Notes under the pieces: model-generated
What the model was told of the DNA's origin: nothing
Database searches by the model: none
The model's input: only the letters and a program-made list of their open reading frames with translations
Shown here: positions 27,741-42,100 of the stretch, in pieces
How positions within the stretch are numbered: the stretch's first letter is position 1
Layout: each line of letters starts with the position of its first letter
Assembly: GCA_963978545.1 (NCBI GenBank)
Contig: OZ021727.1
Span: forward strand, 48,273,385 to 48,337,384
Length of the DNA stretch: 64,000 nucleotides
Direction of reading: 5' to 3'
Source: Linyphia triangularis
Taxonomy: Eukaryota > Arthropoda > Arachnida > Araneae > Linyphiidae
Program-made: the position numbers and the translations under genes

Positions 27741-27985
27741 GTATATATATATTATGTTTGGGATTAACCACCTACAGACCATGTTTACAAAGTGACAGTA
27801 AAATGAAAAGATGTCAATAGAACAAATCAAAATTTCTCATAAATATTAGATATAAAAATCAGAACATAATTTGCAAAGCAGATAAAAAATATATAACAGT
27901 TCATTTTTAAAACAGCAGCTAGCACAAGATTACATGTTACTGCAAGAAAGAAATTTAAAAAAATAAACTTAAATAAATCTATAAA

Positions 27986-28044
<59 letters not shown>

Positions 28045-30153
28045 ACCTTGACTATCTAACTCATCACAAATTCTCTCACTTACCCTAGAAAGCAAGAGAG
28101 CTGAAATTTAGAACAAGTGAGCCTTATCAGCTAATTAATGAATCTTTAAAAAACTAACTCCTCCAGAACTTCACATGCCCCTGCTTTCAGACAATATCCT
28201 CTAAAAAAAGTTTCTAATACATTTGAAGTAATAACAACACCTTTTAAATCCCAATCTACATATTTCAAATTACCAAAACCAGCAATCTTTAAGTACAAGG
28301 AATTAATATTTAAAAAGACTCATTAAATGCTTCAATTAGCTAAAGTGAATTTGCAACCAATCAAACTGTTTATTGAGCATATTTGCACGGATTTTATAAT
28401 AATAATATAATAAGGTTAGCCATAAATATAAATTTTTGTTGATTTTCAAAGTTAATTGTATATTTCTTTGAGAATAAAATATTTTATTTAATACCTTTAA
28501 ATTATATATATATCTAATATTTACCAATAACAGAGTATTGAGCAATAAAGTTAGAAAGTTGAACTACACCAACTTAAATATTTGTAGTGCACAATAAATA
28601 TGTGATAGATTTTAACATCTGGATTACTATAATAGCTTACTTTGTGATTAGAATCTAGCAAAAATTTGATCTCATCAGTCAAAATTTTAATGAAAGAATT
28701 TCTCCATTTCATTGCAGATTGAAGAATTTTGATAGCAACCTCAGTACGATTCTGGAAAAATATTTTACAAACAAATTTATCAATAGACATACTTATTCCA
28801 ATAATTTTAGTTCAGTAAGCGATTTTTGATAAAAGGCTATATACAAAAGTATATTTCAAGTATGAGCACATAGCTAAAATCATGTGTACATGAATGATGA
28901 AAATAAATGAGGTTAAGCTAATTGTCTTGGAATAGAATAAATGGCAGCTTAGCGATTCAAATTCCATCGAAATTAATTTACTTATATTTTCAACAGATTA
29001 GCTGTTAAACGTCAAAAACTAGCAAAACTTTTCTATAAGTTTCACAGTCCATTTATTATAGAACAGTAAACTACTCCATAAAGCAATGTTCACCACTTTT
29101 AGAGGCTTTAGAGGCAGGCAGTATGACTTATGTTGGAGCTTTTTGTGGGCTGGATAAACAAAAATATGTTGTTTTTTTTTATCTCCAAAAAACTACAATT
29201 GATATTTGATTCTTTATTCTTTTCAAATAATTAAAAAAAAATAATAGTTTTCATTATAATCAAATCTAAGTCTAAACAAGGAATTAATCTATTGTTTTAA
29301 CATGACAATGTGACTTGATCTAACTTTTATTAAAAGTATTTAAACTGTACTTACAGATTACCCTGTTTTAGTTGATATCAATTCTGAGACGATGGTGGTC
29401 GAAATTGTTCATTTTAATTAACGATAGATGCGATGCCTTTTGGAGTATCTGTCTAAGCCAATCTTAATAAATTGTCCAAAGGAAATTAAATTAAGCTATT
29501 CCTGTATTTATTCTTGATGAAAACTACCTTGCTGAAAGCTTCTTCATATTTTTTTCGGGCACGTAATGAAGAACTCTGTTTTACATAGTTAAAAGATATT
29601 ATTATTTTGAATAAATTAAAATTATGTAAAAAAAAAATCCATATCGTGAAATTTGATTTTTTTTAAATCTTCTGTGGTGCCGGCGGGCCACAGAGAAACC
29701 AGTCACGGCCAGCGTAGTGGCTAACGCTGCCCTAAAGCAATTACATTATAGCTTCAAAAATTGTTCTGAATGAAAATTCTACTCATCAAATTTATGAAAA
29801 TATCCAATTTTCAATAAAATATTTTGAGATGTACAATTTACCTAAATATAATACTGATAAATTTTATTCTATAATTAAGAATTTTAAACATATCTTGTAT
29901 GCATGTGAAATACAATTTTTAATTAAAAATATTTCTGTAGATTTAATTAGTCTAATTAAAAACATAATCCATTGTAGATACAGAAATTAATAAAAATGTA
30001 AATGATGGTTCAAGAAGATAACGAAAATTCTGAAAAGGTAATGAAATTTTAATATGTATATTAAAATTTTACTTTTGAAATACTTGCAAATCATTTAGTG
30101 TTAAAAAAATATTTTTCTCATATATTGGTTAAAATCCATTTTTATAAACAACT

Positions 30154-30190
<37 letters not shown>

Positions 30191-33100
30191 GAGAGAGAGT
30201 TGATTATACAATAAGTTCAATTTAATTAAAAAAGTTAGATAAATCAAGCCATAGGAAGGAACATTGCAAGTAATGAAATTACTGATCACACCTACCACAC
30301 AAAAGTTTTTTTGTTTTGTTTTTTTATTAAAATGGCAGGAAATTTCAATTTTAATTAAGAGTTAGTTTGGAGACTTTTTTAGAAATTATTATACATTACA
30401 CACTTTAAGTAAAACCTGTTGAGTGTCATCAACTTCTAATTCTGGTCCTAAATCATTAAAGTATGTCCGTTTAGCTTCTGTGAACTGAAGATCACTAGAC
30501 TAAAGTAAATATAAATTTATGTTAGAATAATTTGCTCAGTTCTTATTTTAATTTAGTAACTGAATTATATAATCAGAAAAATGTTAGCAGATATAAGTCA
30601 ATCAAATAAAGAACATAGCTTTGATGTTTAAATTAAATACTTAAATATTTATTTTTAGAAAGTTTTATTTTTGTATGGTTAAACTAGCTGCGTGGCCCGT
30701 CGTTGACGGATAAACTCAGTTTTTGGTACTAAATAAAAGTAATATAAAAATTTATCACCCCATTGTAAAATCATTCTTTGTTCGTTTAGTTCGGCATGTC
30801 TTAGCCGATCGGTTTCTAAACGAACGGCACGCCTCTCTGATGTTTCTCTACTCCTTACAGACTCCTGGCGTCGCCGTTGCGACGCTAATCTGTCCTCTGG
30901 GGAAATGTCCGGCTGCCGCAAAGTCGAAGCTTCTTGGTTGTCATTTTGTAATTCGTTCCTCTTTAAACGTTTTTGAAAAACTTTTTTGTCGATTTTGCTT
31001 AATGATGGGCGTTTTTTTCTAGGCATTGTGAATGTAGAATATCATTTGCGATTTTCAAAACAAACCAAACGAAGATTGTCATTCAGTTGCCATTCAGGAA
31101 ATACTAAATTGTGTCTGCTTAAAAACACCAAAAAAAAATTATTTCGGAAATTTTAAAACTCAATTAAAATTAAAAATATATCGCCTATTTTACTCCTGGT
31201 CGTTTAATTAAGCGATATACCAAATTTCATCCTAATCCGTTAGGTAGTTTTTACGTGAAACGGTCCCCAAATCAGTGTGACAGAAAGTCAGTTTTATTTA
31301 TATAGATGTATTAAGATAAAATATAGACCTTGTTTAAGATGCCTACATATTAATTCACCCTCTTAAAAAATTGATAGAAAATGAAATGGAAAACAATTGT
31401 AGCATTTATTTGTGTGTGAGAATATATATATTAAACTTTTAAAATTTATGGAAAACTTATTCTCGACTAGGTAACAATAGTTAATAATAACTTTTTAGTT
31501 AAAAAAAATATATAAAGCTTGATGTTTTGATACAATAATTGCGAATTACTTATTTTATCTACTAAGCTGCTGGTCAAAGCCTAAAATAAATAATTTAGAG
31601 GAAATAATACCGAATTAAAAGAACAATAATTACTAAAATGTCAAGTTCTGGCTTTGATCAACATTAGCTACCCAATTTACAAAACTAATCAAACCTCGAA
31701 ACACTGAAAATTAAGGCTTTTTTACTATACTTTTGTTAATTTGAGCGTATAAATTTGCCAAATAAATGCTCATGTCACAAGATAGTTAAAGTTGAGGTTT
31801 TGTCTGTAACATACTTAATGAATTTGGCACTCGTCACATAAATTTAACAAGTTTTGTAGTAACATTTCCTGTATTTTATACTTAATTTATAAGATCAAAA
31901 ATTATTTGTATTATACCTTCCAACAGAAAACGCCCAAGAAACAAAATTACAGAAACAATTTTTTTCTAAACTTTTCAATTTTGATGAGTTTGGGAAATGG
32001 GTTAATTATTTAAGGTAATACAGGGTGGCCACAAAATTCAGGAAAAATGTTCCCTGATAATTCCTTGATTTCCCTGAGAGATTTCTAAAAAATTTCCTGA
32101 TTTTACAGCAAACTTTTTTTCAACTTTTCCATATGTGTAGACATTCTGATCTAATAGAATATGTATGCTAAAGGGATAATATGCAAATTTTTTAAAAATA
32201 GTTTTGGTAGCAATGAAAAGTTTAAATTATTCTACCACATTACACTTCTAATGATTACCACCACAATTTTCAGGAAAATGGTGCCAAAATATGGATGAAT
32301 GGGGAAACATGCCTTCGGAATAAAGAAAATTTCCTTGACTTTCGCAAAATTTTAAAAAACTCCCTGACATTTCCCTGATTTCCAGGTTCTGTGGCCACTC
32401 TGTAATAAATAGACAAAATGAAAAATTGAAACAAAAACAATCACCATTTTTATAGAATTTGTTTCATCATTTCCATTTGCTCCACCAGATAATATCTTTA
32501 GCTGAAAGCTTAATTCATCTATTTCTTTATTTACATTTTCAAGGCTTTCACTCAAATATTTATGGCAAATAGACAGCACATTATTTACCTACAAATTAAA
32601 GAATATCATTAGAACCTGGAAATCAAAACTTTCTTAAGTATTTTATTGTATTAAATATTATCTGATCCATATATTTATTCACTATATGATCATGGGTCTC
32701 CCGACATCTTAAAAATACTTTGAGTCAAAAGCAGAGTTCTGCTAGGTAGAGAAAAGTATGCAAATCTTCACTTGAGATATATCAAGAATAAAATTCAGAC
32801 CATGAGTGTAGACATGGGCTGCTTGACTTAATTTAGGAAGGGAGGCAGATTATAAGCTGTCACATTTGTAGAAAATCAATTTGTGATATTATGACCTATT
32901 CAGCTATACAGTATGATGTTGTGAAAGGCAAACATTTGAAAGATATTTTGTAGGATACTGAACAAGTGAGTAAAACCATTACCAGGAAAGTGGTGAGAGA
33001 GTGTCGAAGGGAAGAAAACTCACAAGACTTCAGCCAACATCTTCTAAATCAAACTTGAAAAAGTGCAAGGGTACAATAGCCAATTGCAGCATTGATATTT

Positions 33101-36100
33101 CTTGGTCCAACTTTGCCACCTATAAATCTTTCTTTAGAACTATTAATACTGTGCTGTCTATATTGATACACAAGTTTTTTCTTTGGAGCTACAAATCATA
33201 CCATGTGATATGGAAATTCTACAGGAATGCCAGGAGGAAAAGAATTCAATGTGAACACCAAGTACGTTGTGCTTTTATTCAGATAGTTTTTTTTACCCCT
33301 TTGAGAATATTTTAACATGTATTTGTGAAAAGAAAAAATAGAAGGCCAAAACTACTTATGCATGTTAAAATTTTTAGAGTTTTAGGCCTATTAGAAGTAG
33401 CATTTTGTGAAAATATTAATTAAAAAACAAATTAAAATTTTTACATTCTGTTGGTCAAAAGTCCAATTAGAAGGCCAAAACTACTTGTGTTGAAATTTTC
33501 AGAGATGTAGCCCTATTAGAAATCGGTTTGTAAAATATTTATTAATTAAAAGAAACTAATCTAAATTTTAACTTTCTATTTTTCAAAAGTCCAATTAAAA
33601 GGGTAAAACTACTTATGTTGAAAATTTCCGAGTTCTAGCTCTATTAGAAGTTGTTTTGTAAAATATTTGTTAATTAATAAAAAATATTAATTAATAAGTA
33701 ATCAAAAATTTAGAATTCTGTTGTTCAAAAGTCCAATTAGAAGACTAAAAGTACTTATGTTGAAAATTTCAGAGCTGTTCCTCTATTTGAAGTCACTTTG
33801 TAAAAAAAAGATTAAAAACATTGAATAATAAAAAAAAACTAATTCAAATTTTAACATTCTGTTTGTCATAGGTACAATTAGAAGGCCAAAACTACCTATG
33901 TTGAAAATTTCAAAGCTTGACGCCTATTTTAAGTAGCTTTCTATAGATCCACAGACTCTTTGTCTTATTATTATAGATAACATCTTGGATGCTAAATAAC
34001 ATTTTATACAAAATAATTGCTATGATATGTTGTTAAAGACCAAAAAAACCTACATGAGATTCAAACATGTCCTGATTAGTTTCGAAGGTTTTCACTTCAG
34101 AATGCAATGCTTCAATTTCACTTTTAATTATTTTGATGTCATTTTCTAGGATCGTAATAAAATTTCTCAAAAGTTGAATTGGCTGTAACATAAAGGAAAA
34201 AAATAAAAGAATTGGAAACTTTTTTTTAAAATATAAGAGATTTTTTAAAGTTCAAAACAATTAAATATATTACAAATTAACTTTACCTCTTCCTCAATAG
34301 CATCTTTAAATGCTTCCAGTACCCTTAAATTTCCTTCTATTTCTTTTATTTCATTTTGTGTGTAGGAAAGAAGTTTTGAATAGAAATCAGTAAACTTCTT
34401 TAAGGTCTACACAAAAGAACAATGATTTTTTTAAATTCAATTATTTTCATTACAGTTTTTTTTTTCCGTTATTTTTTTTACACATCACAACTTTCAAATA
34501 AGACTTTAATACTATGAGGGTTTTCAATTCCAAAGAAGAAAATTTCTAAATGAGGAAACCTATTTCAAATTATTTGTAGACAATAGTTTAAGAAACATAT
34601 AGAGTACATGTAGAGAATTTTGCATGTAAGATATTAAATTTCAATTATTGAAAAATTATACAAACTAATCAGAAATAAACACAAGACAAATTTAAATGTT
34701 CATAAAAAAGAATATCAAATGACCTCAGCATCAAGTTTGGTCTCATCAGTTTTACTTTTTGCTATCTCCATTTGTGTAGTATCTGGTTCTATGCCAAAAA
34801 CATTATATAAAGCTTCATCAAGTGCTGATGATAACTGAAAGATAATATTGTCAGAAAAAAGTTAAGGATTTTTAATATTCAAAACATAGAAAGTTATAAC
34901 AAAATTAGATAATACTAACTAAAATGTTCAAAAGAACACTACTATATTTTTTAAATTAACAATTCACACAGTGAACAATACAGATACATAATTTTTGTAA
35001 ATAATAATAAAAAATAAAAAAATATATACTCCACAATTATAGAATATTTTAAATGAAAATTACTCTAAAAAATAATTAATTGCAACAGGTGCATATACAG
35101 GGTGGTGCAAGTGGGCTAAACATTTTGCTCAAATCATATTTTTTCAATGCTAAGGAATTTTCTACTGAAATATTAACTAATAGTTATGTATTATTTTTTT
35201 GTTAAAATGATTAATTTAAATTAATTATAGTACCTCTTTTTTGACCAGAATTCTACCATTTTATCTTTATTTCAATTGCTCCAATTTGATTATGGGTAAA
35301 GGATAAATAAATAATATGCAGTAGTTTGAAAGTTAAGAAAAAATACTAAAATGAAAATAACAAAACCCAAAATAGGTAAATTGGCACCTCACTATCTTTT
35401 TCCTGGTCACTTTCCATCTTTTTTAAAGGTTCCACCAAAACTTGCATCTCATGAATTTCTTGATTTCGTTTTTCAGAAGCAGTTAAAAAATATTTCATAC
35501 ATGTAGAATGCCAATCATTAATCTGAACATATAAAAGAAAGAAGAGTTTGTTTTTAGTAACTTATAAAATTAAATTAGAAATTTAAAAAAAAAAATTAAG
35601 CAGATATTTTAAAACATAAAATAGTTAAAATGCTCAAATTACATTTAGAAGAATCCTTTATAGTTACATAGATTATAGTGATGTATCAGAAAAGTTATAA
35701 AATGGTCTACATGGTCTCGACAAAAACTTTTGTTTGTTATGAAAATAGTTACATTCTTTACGTTTTACTTTAAATTTTTATAAATTTATTAGAGTAAACT
35801 TCTTGTTTGCTAATTTTAAGTTTTTCAGACCACATTAAATTTTTAGTTTAGGGTTCATACAGCTTTTGAAAAGTAAAAAATAGGTAGTTTTTAGGGACTT
35901 TTTAATGACCGTATGAAAATTTTTAAGGACCTCTTATAAATTTGTAGCGATAAAAATTTCTTGTTTTCTTACAAATAAATTCAAAACATTAAATTATAAG
36001 AATCATAAAATATTTTAATAGAATTTTATTTATAACGTGGACAACTTTTTTTATGCGTAACAAAAGTCAATCTACAACTAAAAAAGAAGTAATGTTTTCC

Positions 36101-39100
36101 TGGAAATAAGGCTACTCGAAGCAACTTGGAAATAAAATTGCTCCATCAATGAAAGAAGGATGTAAAAGGGGCAAATATAAATTAAATTTGGGATAACTAA
36201 AAACAGTTCTAAGAAAACAAAATCGAAAATTAAGGACCTAAGATGAAAAATAAGGACTGTAAGGACCTTTTTATAAGGATCTACGAAACATAAGTAGTTC
36301 TTAAAGACTCAGCAAACCCTGCAGTTTTAAGAGCCAATCTGTAAGCAACGTAAATTTGTACTATATGACACTCATTACTTACTTGTGTTGAAAGTAACTG
36401 CTCTAAGTACGAATCAAGCAACTGAATCTCTTGATTTCTTTTAGAAGTAGCTTTTTCAATATAATGCTTGCAGGATGATAGTATATCATAAACCTTTAAA
36501 ACACATACTAATTAAATAAGAGTACAAATGAATGAAAGATAATAAGAGTTAAATAAAAGTTATACTTACCTTCTGATTATCACCATTTAAGTTTGATTTT
36601 AGAATACTTATTTCAGAGTTTAAAGCTGTAATCTCAAACTTTCTTTTCTTTATTGCTTTTGAAAAGAAATCTTTGCAACAAGCAAATGCTGTGTTCATCT
36701 TAAAAAAAAAAATGCAAACCTTCAACACTATTACAATAAATAAAAAGAATATTTGAGTAAAAAGATAATTCTATGAAAAAGGAAATAGAAAACAAATGTA
36801 TGGTTCTCAATTTACATATGTTTATGATGTCACATAGCTAATTTCATTAACACACTTTTATTAGCATCGTATGTATGTAACGGAATCTTTGAACTCGATT
36901 TTCAACCAATTCAAAACATTGGATTAATTTGAAATTTTGCACAGTTATCAAGGACCGATGACAATACAATAATTCAAAAAGTGTGTTGCATCGCAAGGAT
37001 TAGCTCATGTTGCCCTAGCGCAGTTCAACTCCAACCAACCTTCTCCAGAATCAAACCCTGGTGTCTCGTTACCTGTCACAATCCCAGTAGTCACAGAACC
37101 TACCATCGACAGTTGATAAGGCAGACATTTGAAAGATCTGTCGTGGTCTTTAATAGAAAGCGTGTTTTTTTGTTGTTGCATTATCCTTACCAGGATCTTC
37201 AGGATTAGCGATTTTTCATATTCAGAAATACATTAGTGTTTTGTGCCAAGTAATACGGCATGTACTAAGGCATACACATGACTTAAATTTGAGACAAGCA
37301 TGTGACTATTAGCAGGAACAACTGGAGAGTTTTGTACACTAAACTAAAAAAAATATTATAGTTTACAACAAAAATAATTAGTAGTTTAAAAAACTAAAAA
37401 ACACGCAACTGAACTAAAAAGTAGAAAATAATTTTAAATAAGTTTGTAAAAAAAATAGAGAGATTAACAACAAATATTTATTTTATCGTAAAAAAGTGTG
37501 GGGTGCTTTTTAAGATATTTTTATAATGGCTATACTTTTTCCAATATCTGTCATTAAATATTTACAACAATTAACATCAAGCGCCCCATGCTTTCTTACA
37601 ATAAAATAAATATTTCTTTTTAATCACTCTATTCTTATTTCAAACTTTTTTTTACTTTTTAGTTAACTTTTTTAAACTATTATTTTTTAAACATCTACGA
37701 ATAAGATCAGTATCAAATGAAATTTAGTTTTTCTAATAAGTTCAAAAAACTAAGTAGACACTTGATTACATGGTGGTGAGAATATTCTAAAGGAAATATG
37801 TTTTTTATAAAGTACCGAAATAGTGAAAGTATTATCTGAAAATATATGTAAAGAAACTAATCAATGTAACTAATACAGCCACATAGCAGCAGTAAAGATT
37901 TTGTTTTTACTTTTGCTAATTTTAAAATGATTAAAAAAAATTTTTAGTTAAAAAAACCTGCATATACAACTCAAGCTAAGCATTTTAAGCTCTATAATAA
38001 ATTAATCTTTACAATTTGGATGCACAATACAGATGTATCTTCCATAATTACTTAAAGCACATATTTTCTAAAAATTGACATTTGAATAAACAAATATCCC
38101 CATGTAGTGATTTTAACAAACTGTACATAAAAAAAATAATTTGTTAACGAAAAGTATAGGATCAAGTTTTTACCCTAGTATCCATATTAGATATAATGTG
38201 CTTGATGTCATCTATGTAGTGTGTTAGTATTTCTGCCAGATGATTTCGTTGTTGCAATGCACCAGATAAAATAGTTGAGATAGAAGAAAATATATTAAAG
38301 ATCTAAGAAAAAAAAATAAGTTTAACTACAGTAAAATATAATAATACATAAATAAAACAAAATTGTCATAAAAGTAACACAGAATAGGTATTTTGTATGA
38401 ATTGGACTATGATAGTTAAAAAATATTAAAAATGAACAAGATCTTGACAGAAATATACAAACTTTGCCCTCCAAGAAGTCTTTCACTGTGTCTTTTTTCA
38501 TCATAAATTCTAATTCTTTATCAAAATTTTCCAATTCATCTTTTCTTAGAACAGCCACAGTTTTTAAAATGCTCTTAGCATCATTTAGTAACTTTATATC
38601 CTAAAATAAACAAGAATAAAAATATTTTGCAAAATATTATACTGAAGCATTTTTCATTTGAACTAAGTAATATGTCAGGAACCCAGCAATCAACTTGAAA
38701 CTTTGAAGGAGTGTACTTTTAAAGGCTTTTTTTTTATTCAGCTTCATTGGAGCTCCTTCTAGAACACTTAAAAATATTTAAGCTTTTAACAGCTTAAGCT
38801 AGAAACACGAAACTTGGTGCACATATTATTATTTACTTTTTTACATATTTACAAATATTTTCTTGCAAAAATAACATTCAATGCCAACACTAAAAAAATT
38901 TATTTAGTGCTTTTTAATATTTATTATTGAAATCCTCCATTTTCTACTGAACTCAAGTTTGTTGTTTCCAAAGATTGTTCATTTTTTAATGGACAATTTA
39001 TTTCAGGTAAAAATATTTACAAGTAAATAAATGTTGAATATATATATTAGGCCCTGCCAAAAAATTCGAAGTATCTTGGATCTTTTAGCGGTAGTGCGGA

Positions 39101-42100
39101 AAAGTTGTGGACTCTCATTATTAAAAAGTGTGTAAAATCTTAAAACACTGAATTGATATCTTCTGTCGCCTCAATGGGTTGAAAGTTGGATTAGAAATGC
39201 TTAAAAGTCAAATATTAATAAATAATCACAGATTCGTTGATCATTTTGCAGTAATGCTTAAAAGTTGCTGGTTTTTAATAACAACACCTGTAAACATTTT
39301 TAGAATTATACGTTAATATCTCCTGAAGCCTCAGAGGCACCAAATTTTGAAAATTGAAAGCAATTGTTTAAATAAAAACACATACACATTACACTTTCCT
39401 CTTTGTAATACAAAAATAAACTTCATTCCAAATTTCAGGCTTACAAATTACAAAAGCATTACTGATTACAATCTTTTTTAGGACTGTTTTTCTGACATTT
39501 TTTTTTAACTAAAAATTCTAGCATGTGGTTTCTGGATTCTAGGGTTGCTCCATCCCTATTCTGCTGTCCAACTGCTTTTCAGGTGCCTTCAGAGTTTAGT
39601 TTTACAATTTGTTCGATTTCTTATGTGCACGAAGGATATTTAATAAAATCCTAGTCGTCCAAAGGACATAAGTATTACTATTGCTGGCTAAGTATTGCTT
39701 ATGTTCATTTTAACTGATGAGTTCGCAGATTCGCTATTCCCGCTTTTAACCTTGGAGCTACAAACTACACAGATCTCATGAACTTACAAATTTGCTATGT
39801 AACTTTACCTCTATTTCTCAGAGAAAAGTTTTTAAGAACTTTGGAAGATGATACAGGCTTGTGTGCCAATGGACGGCTAGGATTTTATCACTCACGCACG
39901 CATGCAAGCATGTACAAGCGCACACACACATTTGAGCAAATTGGAAGCTGTGTCCCCGCTGAAGCCACCGGAAAAGTAGTTAGACCGCAGAATAGGGATG
40001 GATCAACCCTAGAATCCAGAAATCACATGCTAGAATTTTTAGTAAAAAAAAAAAAGCCAGAAAAACAGTCCAAAAGAGATTACAGAGATGCTTTTGTAAT
40101 TTGTATGTCTGAAAGATGGAATAAAGTTTATTTTTGTATTACAAAGAGGAAAGTATAATGTGTTTTTATTTTTAAAAAAAATTCTTTAATTTTCAAAATT
40201 CGGTGCCCTTGAGGCGGTAGAAGATAATAACGTATTATTCTAAAATTTTTTACAGGTGTTATTGTTGAAAAACAATAACTTTAAAACATTACCGCAAAAT
40301 GATCAACAAAATATGTGATTATTAATTTTTGTATTTTAAGAATTTATAGTCCAATTTTCACAACTTTCGACCCACTGAAATGAAAGACAATTCAGAGTTT
40401 TAAGATTTTACACACTTTTTAATAATGATAGTCCACAACTTTTCCACACTACTGCTAAAAGATTCCAGATACTTGGACTTTTACAGCCCGGATCAATATA
40501 TATATATTGTGATGATATTATAAAAATGCAAATAAAAGATTTTGGTTAATTTCTATGAAACTTTTTAATTATATATAATATTAAGTTTCCTTAATGAATA
40601 CTAAATATGAAGTTAACAGGAAATATAAATGATGGTACGGACAATTCCCACATTTTTTTAAAAAGATTGAAATTAACTTATATTTATGAAGAATTTCTTC
40701 CGAATTCCAAATATTCAAACAAAAGTTCTTTAAAAAAATTAGTTATTTAAATATTAAGAAAAGAAATTGTGCCGAAACCCTGTCCGATTGCAAAACGATC
40801 CGCTATAGCTGTGAAGTCAAAACATGCTTCCTTTTCTATGATTATCATGAGGTTTCTGCCAAATAGTTGGTGTTGGTTCGGTAGACAGTTGCCATATCAT
40901 ATCTCATACAGGTTTGCACGATTTGTGAGTAACTTTCAAAACTGGTTTCTGCTGCTGCGTTTCAAGCCAAGTTGTTTCATATAAAGTGACATCACATTGG
41001 ATTCGAGCTGAATGAATTGTTTTTCTCCCCAAAACTAACAAACAAACTTCGGTGGCAAATTTAAAAAAAAAAAGGAAAAGCACAATGAGAAGAAATGTTT
41101 GTGTTTATGGCCTATACAAAACATTTAGAATTGAATAAAAAAATTTTTTAAAAATGTGGGAATTGTTCATTGTGGGGGTGAGAATGAGAAGTGACTGTAA
41201 ATCGAAAATAAAACAAGAATGAGAATGTAAATCTAAAATAAAACAAGTTATCTTATTGAAATAAACACACCTTCAACTTCGGCTTTTTTAAAAGCATATC
41301 AACTGTTTTCACATCCATTTGTAGGTGATTATCACTTCTTTTTTCAATCAATATTTTGCAGTCAGAGGTACAACGATTCAAATGCTCTTTTAACTTCGAA
41401 GGAGCATATTCAATTCAGAAAAAAAATTAAACAATTCAATTACTATATCAATTAAAATGCATGAAACCAGTAGAATAAGAAACATTGCAAGTTATATAAA
41501 CATTTTTAAAATTACTTTTTTAACATTTATTTAAACATCATTAATTTAAAAAGTTTACTATAATATTTAATTTATATATTTGATTACAGTTGGTTCATTT
41601 CAATAAAATTACCTTTTGTTCAAAATCACTTTGAATTTTCTGTAAATTTTGAAGCCTTTTCTTTATGTAATGACTTTGCTGTTTATTTCTTTGATAAATG
41701 GAATTTTCCATACTATAATCAACATATTCAGAAAACATCTCCTTCATAAAACAGAAAAAAGAGGTATTTATTTTTATTATCAATGCATAATCAAACGTAT
41801 CAACATTTTGCTATAAACATTTGATAATATATTTTTTTAATTTTTGGAATTCTTGATAGTCTTTTCAAACCTTTAAATATTTTCTGTACTTATTGATTGG
41901 CTATTTAAATTTAATGCCTTTATGTACAATTCAAATTAGATACAGTTAAACAAATTTATATACACTAAATTAGTAAATGGTGTTCAATTTAAATCGTAAT
42001 TAAAGGCATTAATTTTCAAGTCAGACTAAGGAAAAATATGTAAAGGTTTGAAAAAATTATCAAAAGTTCTAAATTAAAAAGAATTATTATTAAATATTTA

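Noticed and set aside
31551..31600. An extra exon between exons 24 and 25 encoding ALTSSLVDKI
   Set aside because: Splice sites exist but the segment is 31 bases. Joining it to either acceptor of exon 25 breaks the frame or meets a stop.
39778..40158. A 126-codon plus-strand gene
   Set aside because: It lies mostly over an arm of the foldback element, so its counterpart occurs inverted at the other arm. No domain is seen.
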